Assembly (NCBI GenBank): GCA_963402885.1
Contig: OY727094.1
Span: forward strand, 31,374,501 to 31,438,500
Length of the DNA stretch: 64,000 bases
Source of the DNA: Antedon bifida
Lineage: Eukaryota; Echinodermata; Crinoidea; Comatulida; Antedonidae
Reading direction: 5' to 3'
In this document: in pieces, positions 23,301 through 32,927 of the stretch
How positions within the stretch are numbered: position 1 is the stretch's first letter
How the letters are laid out: every line of letters starts with the position of its first letter
Translations under genes and position numbers: made by a program
The notes under the pieces: model-generated
What the model was told of the DNA's origin: nothing
What the model saw: only the letters and a program-made list of their open reading frames with translations
The model's database searches: none

Positions 23301-26300
23301 GAGAAAGGATAAAAAAATGTTTTTGGAGTATTTTATTTTTAATATTTCTACAAATTTGTCATGTTTTGGAAATTACAATAACAATTTTGTGCCTCTCAAT
23401 ATTATGGGAGATCTGAGTATTTTTTGTATTCTTTGAGAAAGGATAAAAAGATGTTTTTGGAGTATTTTTATATGTAAAATATTCAATTACTTAATTCCTC
23501 TTTCTCTGCTGCAATGACATTCCAATGTAAAATGTGGTCTGATTTGTTCTAAAGGATGTAAGACCATCCTAACATCTTGCAGGTCAATTAGAACCAATTA
23601 AGAAATACTTTGTACTATTCCAGGTTATTTACCAAATTTGGCACGGGAGCGCCTTAACTTAAAATCTCATTCACCTGTTCCCATCAGTAACATGCACCGA
23701 CTCTGCACACATGCTAAAAATGTACTCTCAAACAATACACACACTCGTAATGAAAGCCCTCAACGTGATGAGTGTCACGTAGACGCTGAATTATATAACT
23801 CGGTCTATCCAGGTCTTAGTCGGGCGCTTTGTGACGAATTATATTTCGGTAATTATGAAAGTGAAAATGTTCGCATTATGTAAGCAGAATTTGATATTTT
23901 GAGCTTTAAAAATTCAGACATATAGCACATTAGATTAATAAATAACATAATTCAAAAGCAATGTTCTTGTTCTGATTTTAGAAGAAAAGCTGAAAGTTTT
24001 CTATGAATCTGTTGTCTCGCTTCCAAAAATTAATATTTTACTATTTATTTCATTGATGAGTCATGCATGACTGAATCTGCAATGTCTCAACAAACTTTTT
24101 ATTTTATTTCAGTGTACATCTTAACAGTGAGATCACTTACATGATGTCTTATACATAAAATATATATAAATATCAAAACAAAGAGTACAGAAACTTGATA
24201 AAATAGAACTAAAATTAGATTTACAAACTTAAAACTATTTCCCATCATTTGTTTTCGAGTATGATGAAATATACATAGATAATATACTGACAATAAACTA
24301 AAATGAATCTTTACACTATACTATGTGTCAAAACACTTATTATTATTTTAACTTTATTACTAATAATTTTGGTCCAACAAAAACCTTAATTTTGATTGTA
24401 AATAAAGTGTCCCCTTAATAGAAGTGGCCCTCTACTGAATACAATTGCTTTGTGTGACTTTGTACTAAGTTTGGTTAGTACCTGTACCTGTATATACAAA
24501 CTAGGTTTTTTCAGTAAAAAATCTATTTTAAAAAAAACTGGTATTTTTTTCATTTTGCTTTCTACATTATAAACAAAATTGTTATCCAAATGAGTATTTC
24601 AACCTCAATTTTTATCTTATTTTAAATTTTCTTTACTTTTCAAGTTGACTTTCCAACGGTATTCAATTCGGATAAAGCTTAACTTTAGTACTTTATTACT
24701 TCTAGCAGTTGTTTTATATAAGATTAAATTGTAAAATGCTTGTTGACATTAGGGAAAGTTATTTGTCGGTAGTGGGAGTTAAGGAAATAGAGGAATAAAA
24801 CTCAAGGAAACAAACATTTAATAAGTTTGAAGCGATGCCAATCAGCGGACCTTCCGAAAGAAAAAAAACACTTTGCCTATTCCCAAGCAGAAGGCCTAAC
24901 ACAGTTTTGTTAGTTTCCAATATAAATCAAATTTAGAAATCTGTTGAGTGAGTTGAAACAAAGTTCAGTGTAAATTGCAAGTTATATGTTGGCCACAAGT
25001 CATTGACTCAGACAAAAACCTGTCGCTGCTGCCGACATCACTCAATTTCATTTTACGCTTATTTATATAACTTTCAAGTACTGTATAAAGCTTCTTGTAG
25101 TTACGGAGTAGTGCCAGAATTCACGTAGCTATAGAAAATTGCGAAATATTCAACTTTATTCTCGCATAATAGCTTAGAATGGCGGTTAGACACAAGTGGA
25201 AAATGTCTTTCTCAACTAAGTAAAAAAGAAAAAAACTGCATAGAAATTCCAAGAACGTTTTGGCATTTGTATGTTGCATATGAATGCCAATAAATCATTT
25301 AAAATATTCAATTTTAATATTATTTTTCATTTTTGTTCACCATTTTAAAATCTTTGGGAACAATATTATTAATGAATTCACTTATGATTATCTTTCGCAA
25401 CCAAGATGTTGTTTTTCATCTTTTCAGGTCTATATCTGCCTTCATTCTCAGATCCAATCACTTTTATTTTTATTTATCAATTGCTTTAAATATATAATTT
25501 TTTTTTAATAAGTTTGTAAATAAGACATAAGAAAACTTTATTATCTCCAACAATCTGAAGAAATTGCAAGCACAAACATACATAAAAATTAAGAGATATA
25601 AAAATTTAAAAAGAACAATGTTGTAAAAATTGCTTAAAATATATGAAAACAAATTTTCTTCATCTATAATTTCAATAATTGTGATTTCATCAAATAATAA
25701 TAATAATCAAGGTGGCACACCATTTGACCCATTACTTTTACTTCTCATGTCATACTTTTATTATTTTGTATAAAGTATTACTTTTGGTACATGGTTTGTT
25801 CATCTCCATCTTTTAACCCTGAGCAAAATATTTATTGATTATATTAAAATATTTGTGGACATTTAGAAAGCTACATTAAATCAGTACTGGTGCAATCAGA
25901 TGAATTAATAATAAACAGTACTATTAACACCCTCCTGGAATGTTAAGGGTCAAGATTTTTTAGCTGTGGGGTCAAGGTAGATAGGGGTGTTAAGCCTATA
26001 ATACTGGTAGTGGTGTATAAACATCATTTTTCCATTCTACCACACAAGATGGAGTTCCCTCAAGAGGGTAAACTTAACTAATTCCGTCTACAAATATAGT
26101 TATTATATATTAGTGTAGTTTTACAGTTTACCAAGTAATTTTTGATTGATGGTATAATGTTATGACTTAATTTAATTTGTTTTATTGTATTCACAAAGGT
26201 AAATCATACACATACTCAGACAGTAAGATTACAGACATTCATACAATATAGGGTTAAAGACCCTTGAAATATGTAATTGTTATGACCAAGGCCTGCTACA

Positions 26301-26992
26301 TTTTCTGTTCTTGCCAAAAACTATGATAACTACCAAAATGCCCTTGAAGAATTACATTTAGAGACCCTTTCTTTACATAGGGCCAACCTGTGCATAAGTT
26401 TTGCAAAAAAAGAAAGCAAAAATGAACGTTTTAGTCATTGGCTACCAAAATCCAAAAATGTTTCATCAATACAACTTAGGAATGAAAGGAAATACAAAAT
26501 CCCTGTAGCAAAAACTGAAAGATTTAAAAATAGTTCTGTCCTCTATTTGGTGAAATTATTAGAAAATAGTAGTAAGTAATTATATTAAACATTGGTGTAT
26601 ACTGTACCCCAATTGCGGGCTTTTTTTTCATTTTACCTTTGATATACAGTATATATATATATCTTTGTAAATTGTGATTATCTTTTTATTGTTCCATATT
26701 TTGTAAGGAATACGTCAAATTCAGCACTTATTCTGCCTTTGTATTTTTATGTTTTATTGAATAAAGATAAAGAGATATAAATAGGAATTACCTTACCTAA
26801 TGTACTGTAAATGTTTAATTTTTACTTCTTGTTTTAAAACTTATCAACTAAATGGCATTTCAGTTTTTCTTCTGATTTGGACTTTTTAAAGCTAAATAAA
26901 TAATTTGTTTTATTTTTTTTCAGTTGAGGCGAATGCAAGAAATGGTGGCTCAAATGCAGGCCCAGATGGCCAAGAAAGGGCAAGATGTCTAA
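11382..26992 (+). CDS. SEPTIN2: Septin, SEPTIN2-type GTPase
   Basis: Twelve exons join in phase to 360 residues, matching the usual SEPTIN2 length: 11382-11405, 12603-12708, 15815-15901, 16754-16877, 17422-17556, 18145-18262, 18959-19060, 19951-20047, 20172-20220, 20664-20771, 20964-21027, 26924-26992. The N-terminus reaches [20 protein letters not shown], a SEPTIN2-group signature. GTPase motifs are G1 GESGLGKST (residues 44-52), G3 DTPG (101-104) and G4 AKSD (182-185; AKAD in human). The septin unique element includes [10 protein letters not shown]. The C-terminus is a short heptad-like stretch (KEEELRRMQEM) that predicts a coiled coil. Septins build hetero-oligomeric filaments at the cleavage furrow, cilium base and cell cortex, and SEPTIN2-group subunits have weak GTPase activity. 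The first coding exon holds only eight residues. The stop codon falls inside a 19-bp tandem repeat. The last intron is nearly 5.9 kb. It lies in the same direction as SART3, about 1 kb behind it. Confidence 0.96.
12413..12552. mobile_element. MITE-1 copy (septin intron 1)
   Basis: Both arms are intact. It carries TGATGTCATATCACTACCAT and one CCATATTTGG site. Confidence 0.85.
13150..13289. mobile_element. MITE-1 copy, right end lost (septin intron 2)
   Basis: The left arm is AAGCTCTTTCTACACTATAT. Two CCATATTTGG sites are present. The right arm stops after TTTTTGTCAAAC. Confidence 0.8.
14611..14905 (+). mobile_element. MITE-2 copy (septin intron 2)
   Basis: The left end TTTAAAGATGTATGGTATAA is clear and the body keeps TTTTTTGTACGGAGTGATTAA and CTTCATTTTTCATG. 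The right end is degraded. The GGCTGCCAGCC segment has been lost. Confidence 0.65.
15497..15593. mobile_element. MITE-1 short copy (septin intron 2)
   Basis: Both ends are present (TAAAGCTCTGTCTACACTAT; GTGTAGATAGAGCTTTA) but the centre is shortened to about half. Confidence 0.8.
15943..16422. repeat. 80-bp minisatellite, about six units, in septin intron 3
   Basis: The unit contains CTGCTACCCCTGTTTTTGTG, TTATGCTGCTA and TTATGCAACTGTTGTGTTG and repeats every 80 bases. The TGC-rich bias continues to about 16660 without clear units. It starts about 40 bp after the donor at 15901. Cys/Leu-rich open frames across it are artefacts of the composition; 80 is not a multiple of three. Confidence 0.95.
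17213..17354. mobile_element. MITE-1 copy (septin intron 4)
   Basis: Both arms are nearly perfect. The centre has ACAACATCATGTCC and one CCATATATGG site. Confidence 0.85.
17577..17745. mobile_element. MITE-1 copy, full length (septin intron 5)
   Basis: This is among the longest copies, with TA at both ends. It holds two CCAAATATGG sites and one CCATATATGG site plus TGACATCATCATG. Its left end begins 20 bases after the donor of exon 17422-17556. Confidence 0.9.
18664..18948. repeat. Local duplication in septin intron 6
   Basis: Block A (TTGTTTTGACTACTCTTGTA through CCATTTTTCCTCTAACTGTT) occurs at about 18668-18733 and again at 18844-18906. Block B (TTACATCCATAAAAATGATA through ACATTTCTG) follows each copy of A, at about 18800-18832 and 18910-18941. 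The second copy lacks the spacer between A and B and ends just before the acceptor of exon 18959-19060. Confidence 0.85.
19776..19840. repeat. 20-bp tandem repeat, three units plus part
   Basis: The unit is GGTTCTGTGATATAACTGCT. The partial fourth unit runs into GGTTCAAATCC, a B-box-like sequence, so the repeat may have grown out of a decayed tRNA-derived SINE. Confidence 0.9.
20327..20345. repeat. (CA)n microsatellite
   Basis: A short, uninterrupted run of about nine CA units lies in septin intron 9. Confidence 0.9.
21040..21137. mobile_element. MITE-1 short copy (septin intron 11)
   Basis: Both ends are present, and TA flanks each end. The centre is reduced to TGATGATGTCAGATCACTAC. It begins about 12 bases after the donor of exon 20964-21027. 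Confidence 0.85.
22214..22380. mobile_element. MITE-1 copy, full length (septin intron 11)
   Basis: The left arm is AAGCCCTGTCTTACACTATT and the right arm is perfect. It contains CCAAATATGG and two CCATATTTGG sites. Confidence 0.85.
23076..23472. repeat. Tandem repeat, three units of 131-134 bp, in septin intron 11
   Basis: Each unit begins ATATTTCTACAAATTTGTCA and includes CCTATATTATGGGAGATTTG and GAGAAAGGATAAAAAGATGT. Unit starts are at 23076, 23210 and 23341. Open frames inside follow the repeat and are not taken as genes. Confidence 0.95.
23624..23883 (+). other. Orphan open frame with exon-like features inside septin intron 11
   Basis: A plausible acceptor (ACTATTCCAG) ends at 23623. 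From there one frame stays open for 86 codons to the TAA at 23881-23883, with higher GC than its flanks and a varied composition (His, Cys, Tyr, acidic C-terminus). An AATAAA follows at about 23936. The frame needs one base from a preceding exon, whereas septin exon 11 ends in phase 0. Spliced to exon 11 it would instead read twelve residues and stop. No family is recognised. Confidence 0.25.
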
Positions 26993-27047
26993 GAAAAAGC
27001 AAGATGTCTCAGTAAGGGCAAGATATTTAAACAAGGGCAAGATATCT
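26972..27047 (+). repeat. 19-bp tandem repeat spanning the septin stop codon
   Basis: Four consecutive 19-bp units (first unit AAGAAAGGGCAAGATGTCT) are clear by eye. Unit 1 encodes the last septin residues (KKGQDV) and the TAA lies at the junction of units 1 and 2. Confidence 0.9.
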
Positions 27048-27444
27048 AAGGATAGCACTTGCAAATAGTTGCATTTCTTGTCCAAAAATAATCATGTTGG
27101 TTTTATCTTGTAACAAAGAAACGATGCTAAAAGAAGAGTCTTTTGAGAAATGACCAAAATTCTTAAATTTACATTATGTTTCCGTCAAATATAAATAATT
27201 AGTTTTACTATGATTACTTTTTTTATAATTAAAATCGTCATCATCAAATTGTTTTCATCGTCTTTCGCATCATCGTCATGGTTATCATACAGTAATATTC
27301 TTCTGATCCTTTAAAATTCACCATCACAGACTGTCAATGTTTCAAGAAAATCACAAAATGTGGATAATTTGTTGTTGTATAAACATTTCTACTACAGATC
27401 TATCAAAAAATATATTTGCTTTAAGTAATGATTTTGGTTTGATA

Positions 27445-27450
27445 AATAAA
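27445..27450 (+). terminator. Candidate septin polyadenylation signal
   Basis: AATAAA about 450 bases after the stop, followed by a T-rich stretch. It is a plausible 3' end for the septin transcript. Confidence 0.45.
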
Positions 27451-27968
27451 GTCTAAAGTTTTTTTTTTTAATTTAAGAATGAAAAATGAAAAGTAACTAA
27501 ATGATTATATAAAATGTGGAAACATATTTATTTTTGTTATTATTCATTAATCCAATATTTTAAAATTTTATTTTAAACACCATATTTGGTCATTTTTCTA
27601 ACGACAACTCTTAGATTGTGCACACAGATGCATTTTAAAATATTTATAACAAAAATTGTATTAAAAACAGTAAATAAACACTTTCTATTTAATTTCATAG
27701 TTCGCCCGATTATACATTGATTTTGTATTAATAGGTGGGAAAGTTTAATGAACTTACTCTACCTTTTGTAAGTCTAATATATTAAGCGATTATATAATAA
27801 TTATATATGCAGCATTTTTAGTTGTAGTTAGTGGCGGTGTAGTGAAACCGAAGATTTTCCATTATACCGTATTAAAACCGGGCAAAATAGAATTAAAGTT
27901 TAATTTTGTTACCGAGATAAAATAGAAATATTACCAATATAATACATCTCCATTGATTGCTCACACTA

Positions 27969-28113
27969 AAGCATGGTTCTCACTAAGACTCGATGACGTA
28001 TGCAAGTATTTGACCAATCAAATCAACCGATCATCCTAACTGTTGCTGTGTTTAGTCAAAATTACATATCTTCCATGGTTACTCACACATCCTTTGCGTT
28101 GCGTATGAACAGC
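27969..28113. mobile_element. MITE-3 copy, decayed
   Basis: It keeps GCATGGTTCTCACTAAGACT at the left, TTTGACCAATCAAATC inside and CCTTTGCGTTGCGTATGAAC at the right, aligning by eye with the copies at 32283 and 37879. Confidence 0.5.
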
Positions 28114-28731
28114 CAAAATATTTTTTTTATTCTTCGGTAGCACCGTCACTAAAGATTGTAGGCCTATTTGTTGTCTTGTAGCATAGTGGTCGCAAACGTA
28201 ATAACGTTTACTTCATGTGTTAAAGTATTAATATTTATTTGTAGCTAACTGTTAGTTTTAGATAAGTTTTTGTATGTTTGGTGCTTCCCATGAAATCGTC
28301 GTATTCACCAATATTATATTGGCCAATTATAAACTTAATATTGGTTTCCTTTAATGTGTACTCAATTGTATATACATTTTGTTTTTATAATATTCATATC
28401 ACGATCACGATCTTCGCGGCTATGTATTCTTTCATTTACGTTGCTGATCTGAAATGTCCGTAAATATTTTTACGCGTAAGTAAGAAAACTGAAATTTCTC
28501 TAAACGGCTGATTGTATTTATACATAATGTTTTGTTACCAATCCATATTATGCTTGAATAAAATAACTACTATACCATTAATGTAAACAAGAATTTGTTT
28601 AATTTATTAAGAAAGTGTTTACCTAAGTTCTTCTTGCGTGAAAAATGTACTTTTACAAATCTTTTGCTAGTAGTAGGCCTACGTCGGAAGAGTTTACGTG
28701 TATCAAGTTGTAATTCTCGAAATATACCTGT

Positions 28732-29030
28732 GCGAAACAAGTTTTGCCTGCCTGAATCCATGCTGTAACTTCGTGAAACAAGTTTTTACCGAAGTGCAAC
28801 GCGTTTTACCAAAGTGCAACAAGTTTTTACCGAAGTTTGAAAGGTTTTTACGTTTGTGCAACGAGTTTTTACCGAAGTAAAAGTTTTTACGTTTGTGAAA
28901 CAAGTTTTTACCGAAGTGCAACGAGTTTTTACCGAAGTGCAACAAGTTTTTATCTTCGTGAAAAAAGCTGTTTTACCGAGATTTAACCAGTTTTACCAAA
29001 GTACAATTAGTTTTTACCGATTACAGAAAG
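28732..29030. repeat. 21-bp minisatellite with heptad coding potential
   Basis: The unit is GCAACGAGTTTTTACCGAAGT with variants such as AAACAAGTTTTTACCGAAGT, in about a dozen degenerate copies. Because 21 is seven codons, frames stay open on both strands (plus: VFTEVQR-like; minus: LHFGKNS-like). No start, splice or polyA context supports a gene. Confidence 0.85.
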
Positions 29031-32000
29031 ATTTAGGCTAACTTGCGCGAAAAAGTTTTCATTGAACTAGCAAAATCATAAGTATGTTAATTTCTACATT
29101 AGTCCTAGATTCTGCACAAACGTCTACTAAACCACTCAGCCTTGTAACCTTTCCCAGTTTGTACAATTCTCACCAGTAAACCTTATTCAAACCGCCAGTT
29201 CATATTCTCACTTTATAGAATAACACCACGATCATTCATCACTTAATGTATTAAGGGTGGTAGGTAAAAGATGATGTTATTTTTTATTCAAAGGGTTACC
29301 GTGTTGCCGTTGATCTCTGGAGATATGTGGATCAACAGTTTATGTGTAGACCGGATTAGTTACGGATTAAGAGATAATCTCTGCAACTGTGAGCAATTAA
29401 GAATGTTATGTGATACTAATCGTAGGTTTTGAAGAACTCGGTTTTGTTCTTGCCGTTTTTAACAAGAAAAATGGAAAAAGAAATGCTTACTTGAAGCGGT
29501 TGCACTACTTCTTGTGCGAGTGATAATTTTATTGTTTTATAATGTATGTAGGCCTATATGTATTGCCACATTTTACACAAAGTATAGTTTTGCAAAACAT
29601 AAAATATACGGTACTGTAATCAATATGCGAAATAAATAGAAGGTTCTCGCAGTAAATCAGTTGAATCTGGTCCAGATTGCGATATTTCTTTCTTACATAA
29701 GTTCTTACATAAGTCACAAAATAAACATGAATATTCATTACTCATATCCATAAGGTGTGACGTCCACATCAGTGTGGCTCCGGTATTTGCCTGGTTATGT
29801 GAATAAAATTATACATTTATGATCAATATAATATGCCTCCGATATATAAATATGGCATCTCTTATCAATTTTTAGAAAGTTGTTGCTGAAACAATGTTAA
29901 TGAAGCACAACGTTTTGGGCTTGTCTGTCTATTTTTAATTTATAATTCAGTTAAATGTGACTCCCCTTTCGGCCCTGACGTTTGTTGAAACAATGCTATT
30001 GATCCCTAATTGCTTTACCCCTGTAAATCAATTTATGATTTATATAATTCAGGTAAGTGTGGGGTGAGTTATAGACCTCTTTAGGCCATGAAATTATCGC
30101 TGAACAATGTTACTGAACCCTAAAATCTGATCTCTTGGTTAAATTCGTTAACAAATGCATGCAAACAAACAGTTTTTTTTCATCTGATATTGTAGCATTG
30201 AGCTATCATCTTTAAGTAGATTGGGATTGAGTGCGTTGGTATTCCGTTCAATTACACTTTTACGACTAACAATAGACTTGCCAACCGTTGAAATTATTCT
30301 CTTCTTTGCTAGACCCCAGTGGTAATGCCAAGGCTTTTATTACCGGATTGTGAGTTCGTCCAAAGGACATGGTATACACCTTAACGTTTAGGGTCACATA
30401 GAAGCATTTCCCCTCACCCTTGCCTGGCAATTACTTTGATGTATGCCGCCTGGTCTTACGTGATTGGTTGACAATTAGTAATGCCTTATCTTGTGATCTT
30501 GTTTCTTTCCTAAAATAGAAAAAATGTATCGGCATCTTCAAAGCAAATTAATGTTACTGTGCAGAAAGTATAACTTTATATTGTTTTGAATAAGGTTGTT
30601 TCAACAGCTTAACCTTGTTACAAACAGTACGTGTAATAGGACATGTCAAGCAAATTATGTAATGCTTATTATCGACTTTGTACATTAACATAATAATTGG
30701 AAGACTTTTGGAAGTTGGTGTTCACTTAAAAGTTATTTATCATTGTTCTAATGTACACCCTGTAACTTCAACTTGTGTTTGAATATTAAACGGATACTTT
30801 GATTAAAACAAAATTAAATATATATCATATAAAATATTATAAGAGAGACCTTTTTCTACGTTTGTTCGTTATATAAATTGTTGCTATTTCAAATTACCGG
30901 CATTTTACTGGGAAGGTTTAAAAACTACTTACAACAATCGAGTATCTTCCTAGTATTGAAACTATTTTTAAAAAATGTAATAATATGGGCGACCAATGTT
31001 TTTACTTTTTTTGTACATAATTTTTGTTGAATGTTGTCTGCCAAGAATGTACCGTACATTAAATGCATTTAAATCTCGCTTCTTTTGGTATACTATTTTA
31101 ATAGTATACCAAATAATAGTAAAATATTGTAAATATGAATTGTGAATAAATGTATAATGTATCTTTTAAAAAAATAAATAAATAAAAAATGATATGAAAC
31201 GTATGCAACACGTTTTTTAAAGGAAAAATTAGGAAGCCCAGCTGCATAAATGTGACCAATCCATGTGCGACTATACTGTACAGTATAGGAAGATGATGAT
31301 GATGATGGTGATATTGAAAATGTTGGAATCGAACCTATGCACACAAACAAGTTATACTGCATCATATTGCACCACATAACTTCCAACAAAAAGTGCCATC
31401 AATTGTAGGGTCATTGGTATGTGATTAGCATATAATGGTAGGAAATTAACATACAGGCTATGGAAACAAATAAGTAAACGTCTGAGAGTCTGTACAGAAA
31501 TGGTTAGTTCAAGTTGAAGACTGGTAGTGTAAGTACTGTATGTACATTTTGTTTTTACATTAAGATCGTTATAGACAATCAGATAGTAATTGATTGAAGA
31601 GAATATTTTAGATGTGTTATTTTTCAACATATTCCTGGAATGTTCACTTTTTTAATATTGTTATGTGATTACTGGAGGATGTGTCTTTATACAATATTGA
31701 TTGCCTAATGTGTTAAGTACGTCTTATTCTTTAACTCTTCGGCGATACATTATCTTTAAAAACTGTATAGAAAAAGTGAACATAGAAACTGCTAAGGAAC
31801 ATGCGCATGCTAAATAAAATAGTAAAAACAGACGATTGATGATAAATATTAATTTTAATAAAACACAGGCACGACATACGTTTGGTTTGGCTATACTGCA
31901 CATTATTTTGTATGTTTGTCTCCAAAGTAAACAAAAAAAGTCATATATATTAAATAAATCGTTACAATTCGTAGTTATTTTCTAACTAAATATGTTTATA

Positions 32001-32282
32001 CTAAGTAATATTATTATATATGCGTTGTCCCAAAACAATGAAATTTCAAACGCAATAGAAAACTTTGAAGCCAAATTAGACCTATAGTTTAATTTCACAA
32101 ATTCAAAATAAGGATACAAATTTATATTCAATACAATTTCTGATATTTTGCAGCATTGGTGCAAAACAAATAAAGTAAGTAAATGTAAATTTAAATTTCA
32201 GCATTATGGTTATTTTGCAGCAAATGATTAAACAAATTGGTAATACACTACATATCAGTCTCAGTTATTTACCCGGGTAATG

Positions 32283-32417
32283 CTTAGTTCCCACTAGAAC
32301 GAAAGGCAAGAGAGTTGACCAATGACTAGCGACATTTTGAATAATCCATCGCTTACGATTGGTCAACTCGCTTACGTTGCGCTTACGTCCTTGTGTTGCG
32401 TGCTAGTGGGAACTTAA
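32283..32417. mobile_element. MITE-3 copy
   Basis: MITE-3 is a non-coding element of about 150 bp with inverted ends of the type CTTGGTTCCCACTAG. Here the ends are GCTTAGTTCCCACTAG and CTAGTGGGAACTTAAG. Inside are TTGACCAATGACTAGCG and ATTGGTCAACTCGCTTACG, so a CCAAT-type box sits in each arm, followed by CTTACGTTGCGCTTACGTCC. Confidence 0.8.
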
Positions 32418-32927
32418 GATGATGACCTACCCACTAAAGTTAGCAATATTTTGGACACCAACCTAAACCGGGTAAAACAGTCTGAACGAGCCCTTAGTGA
32501 TACATGAAATGTCTATACATTTTTGCAGCGATGATCGAAACGGTTTTTACAAACACTCTTTAACGTTACAAATTACTATTTATATTTCAGTTGAAAAAAA
32601 AAACTGTCGAATCATTTAAACCCCAAGAGCACCGGTAACTTTATACTATGGAGAATAATATATTTAGCTGTGTACATTTTTTATCTATTTAAATATACTG
32701 TATTTGTATACTACAATACTATCAACAAAACATAGTGTACCTGAATAGGTCTTGTTGACGTCATAACTCGGTTATAAGAAAACTAAAACGTTGGACGGAT
32801 TCAATATTTACTATGATCGTTCTGATAACGAAAATATAAAAATACCTTAAGTGATGTGTCATATATACATAATGTACAAGTTCGTTACAAGTATATTGTA
32901 AATATTAATTAAAAACAACATAATTTC

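Larger units (their letters stand above)
27451..32282. other. Intergenic region between the convergent septin and SLC27A genes
   Basis: No exon with family similarity was found on either strand. It contains a decayed MITE-3 (27969-28113), a 21-bp minisatellite (28732-29030), a short GAT-type microsatellite near 31290-31310 and otherwise AT-rich unique DNA. Confidence 0.6.
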
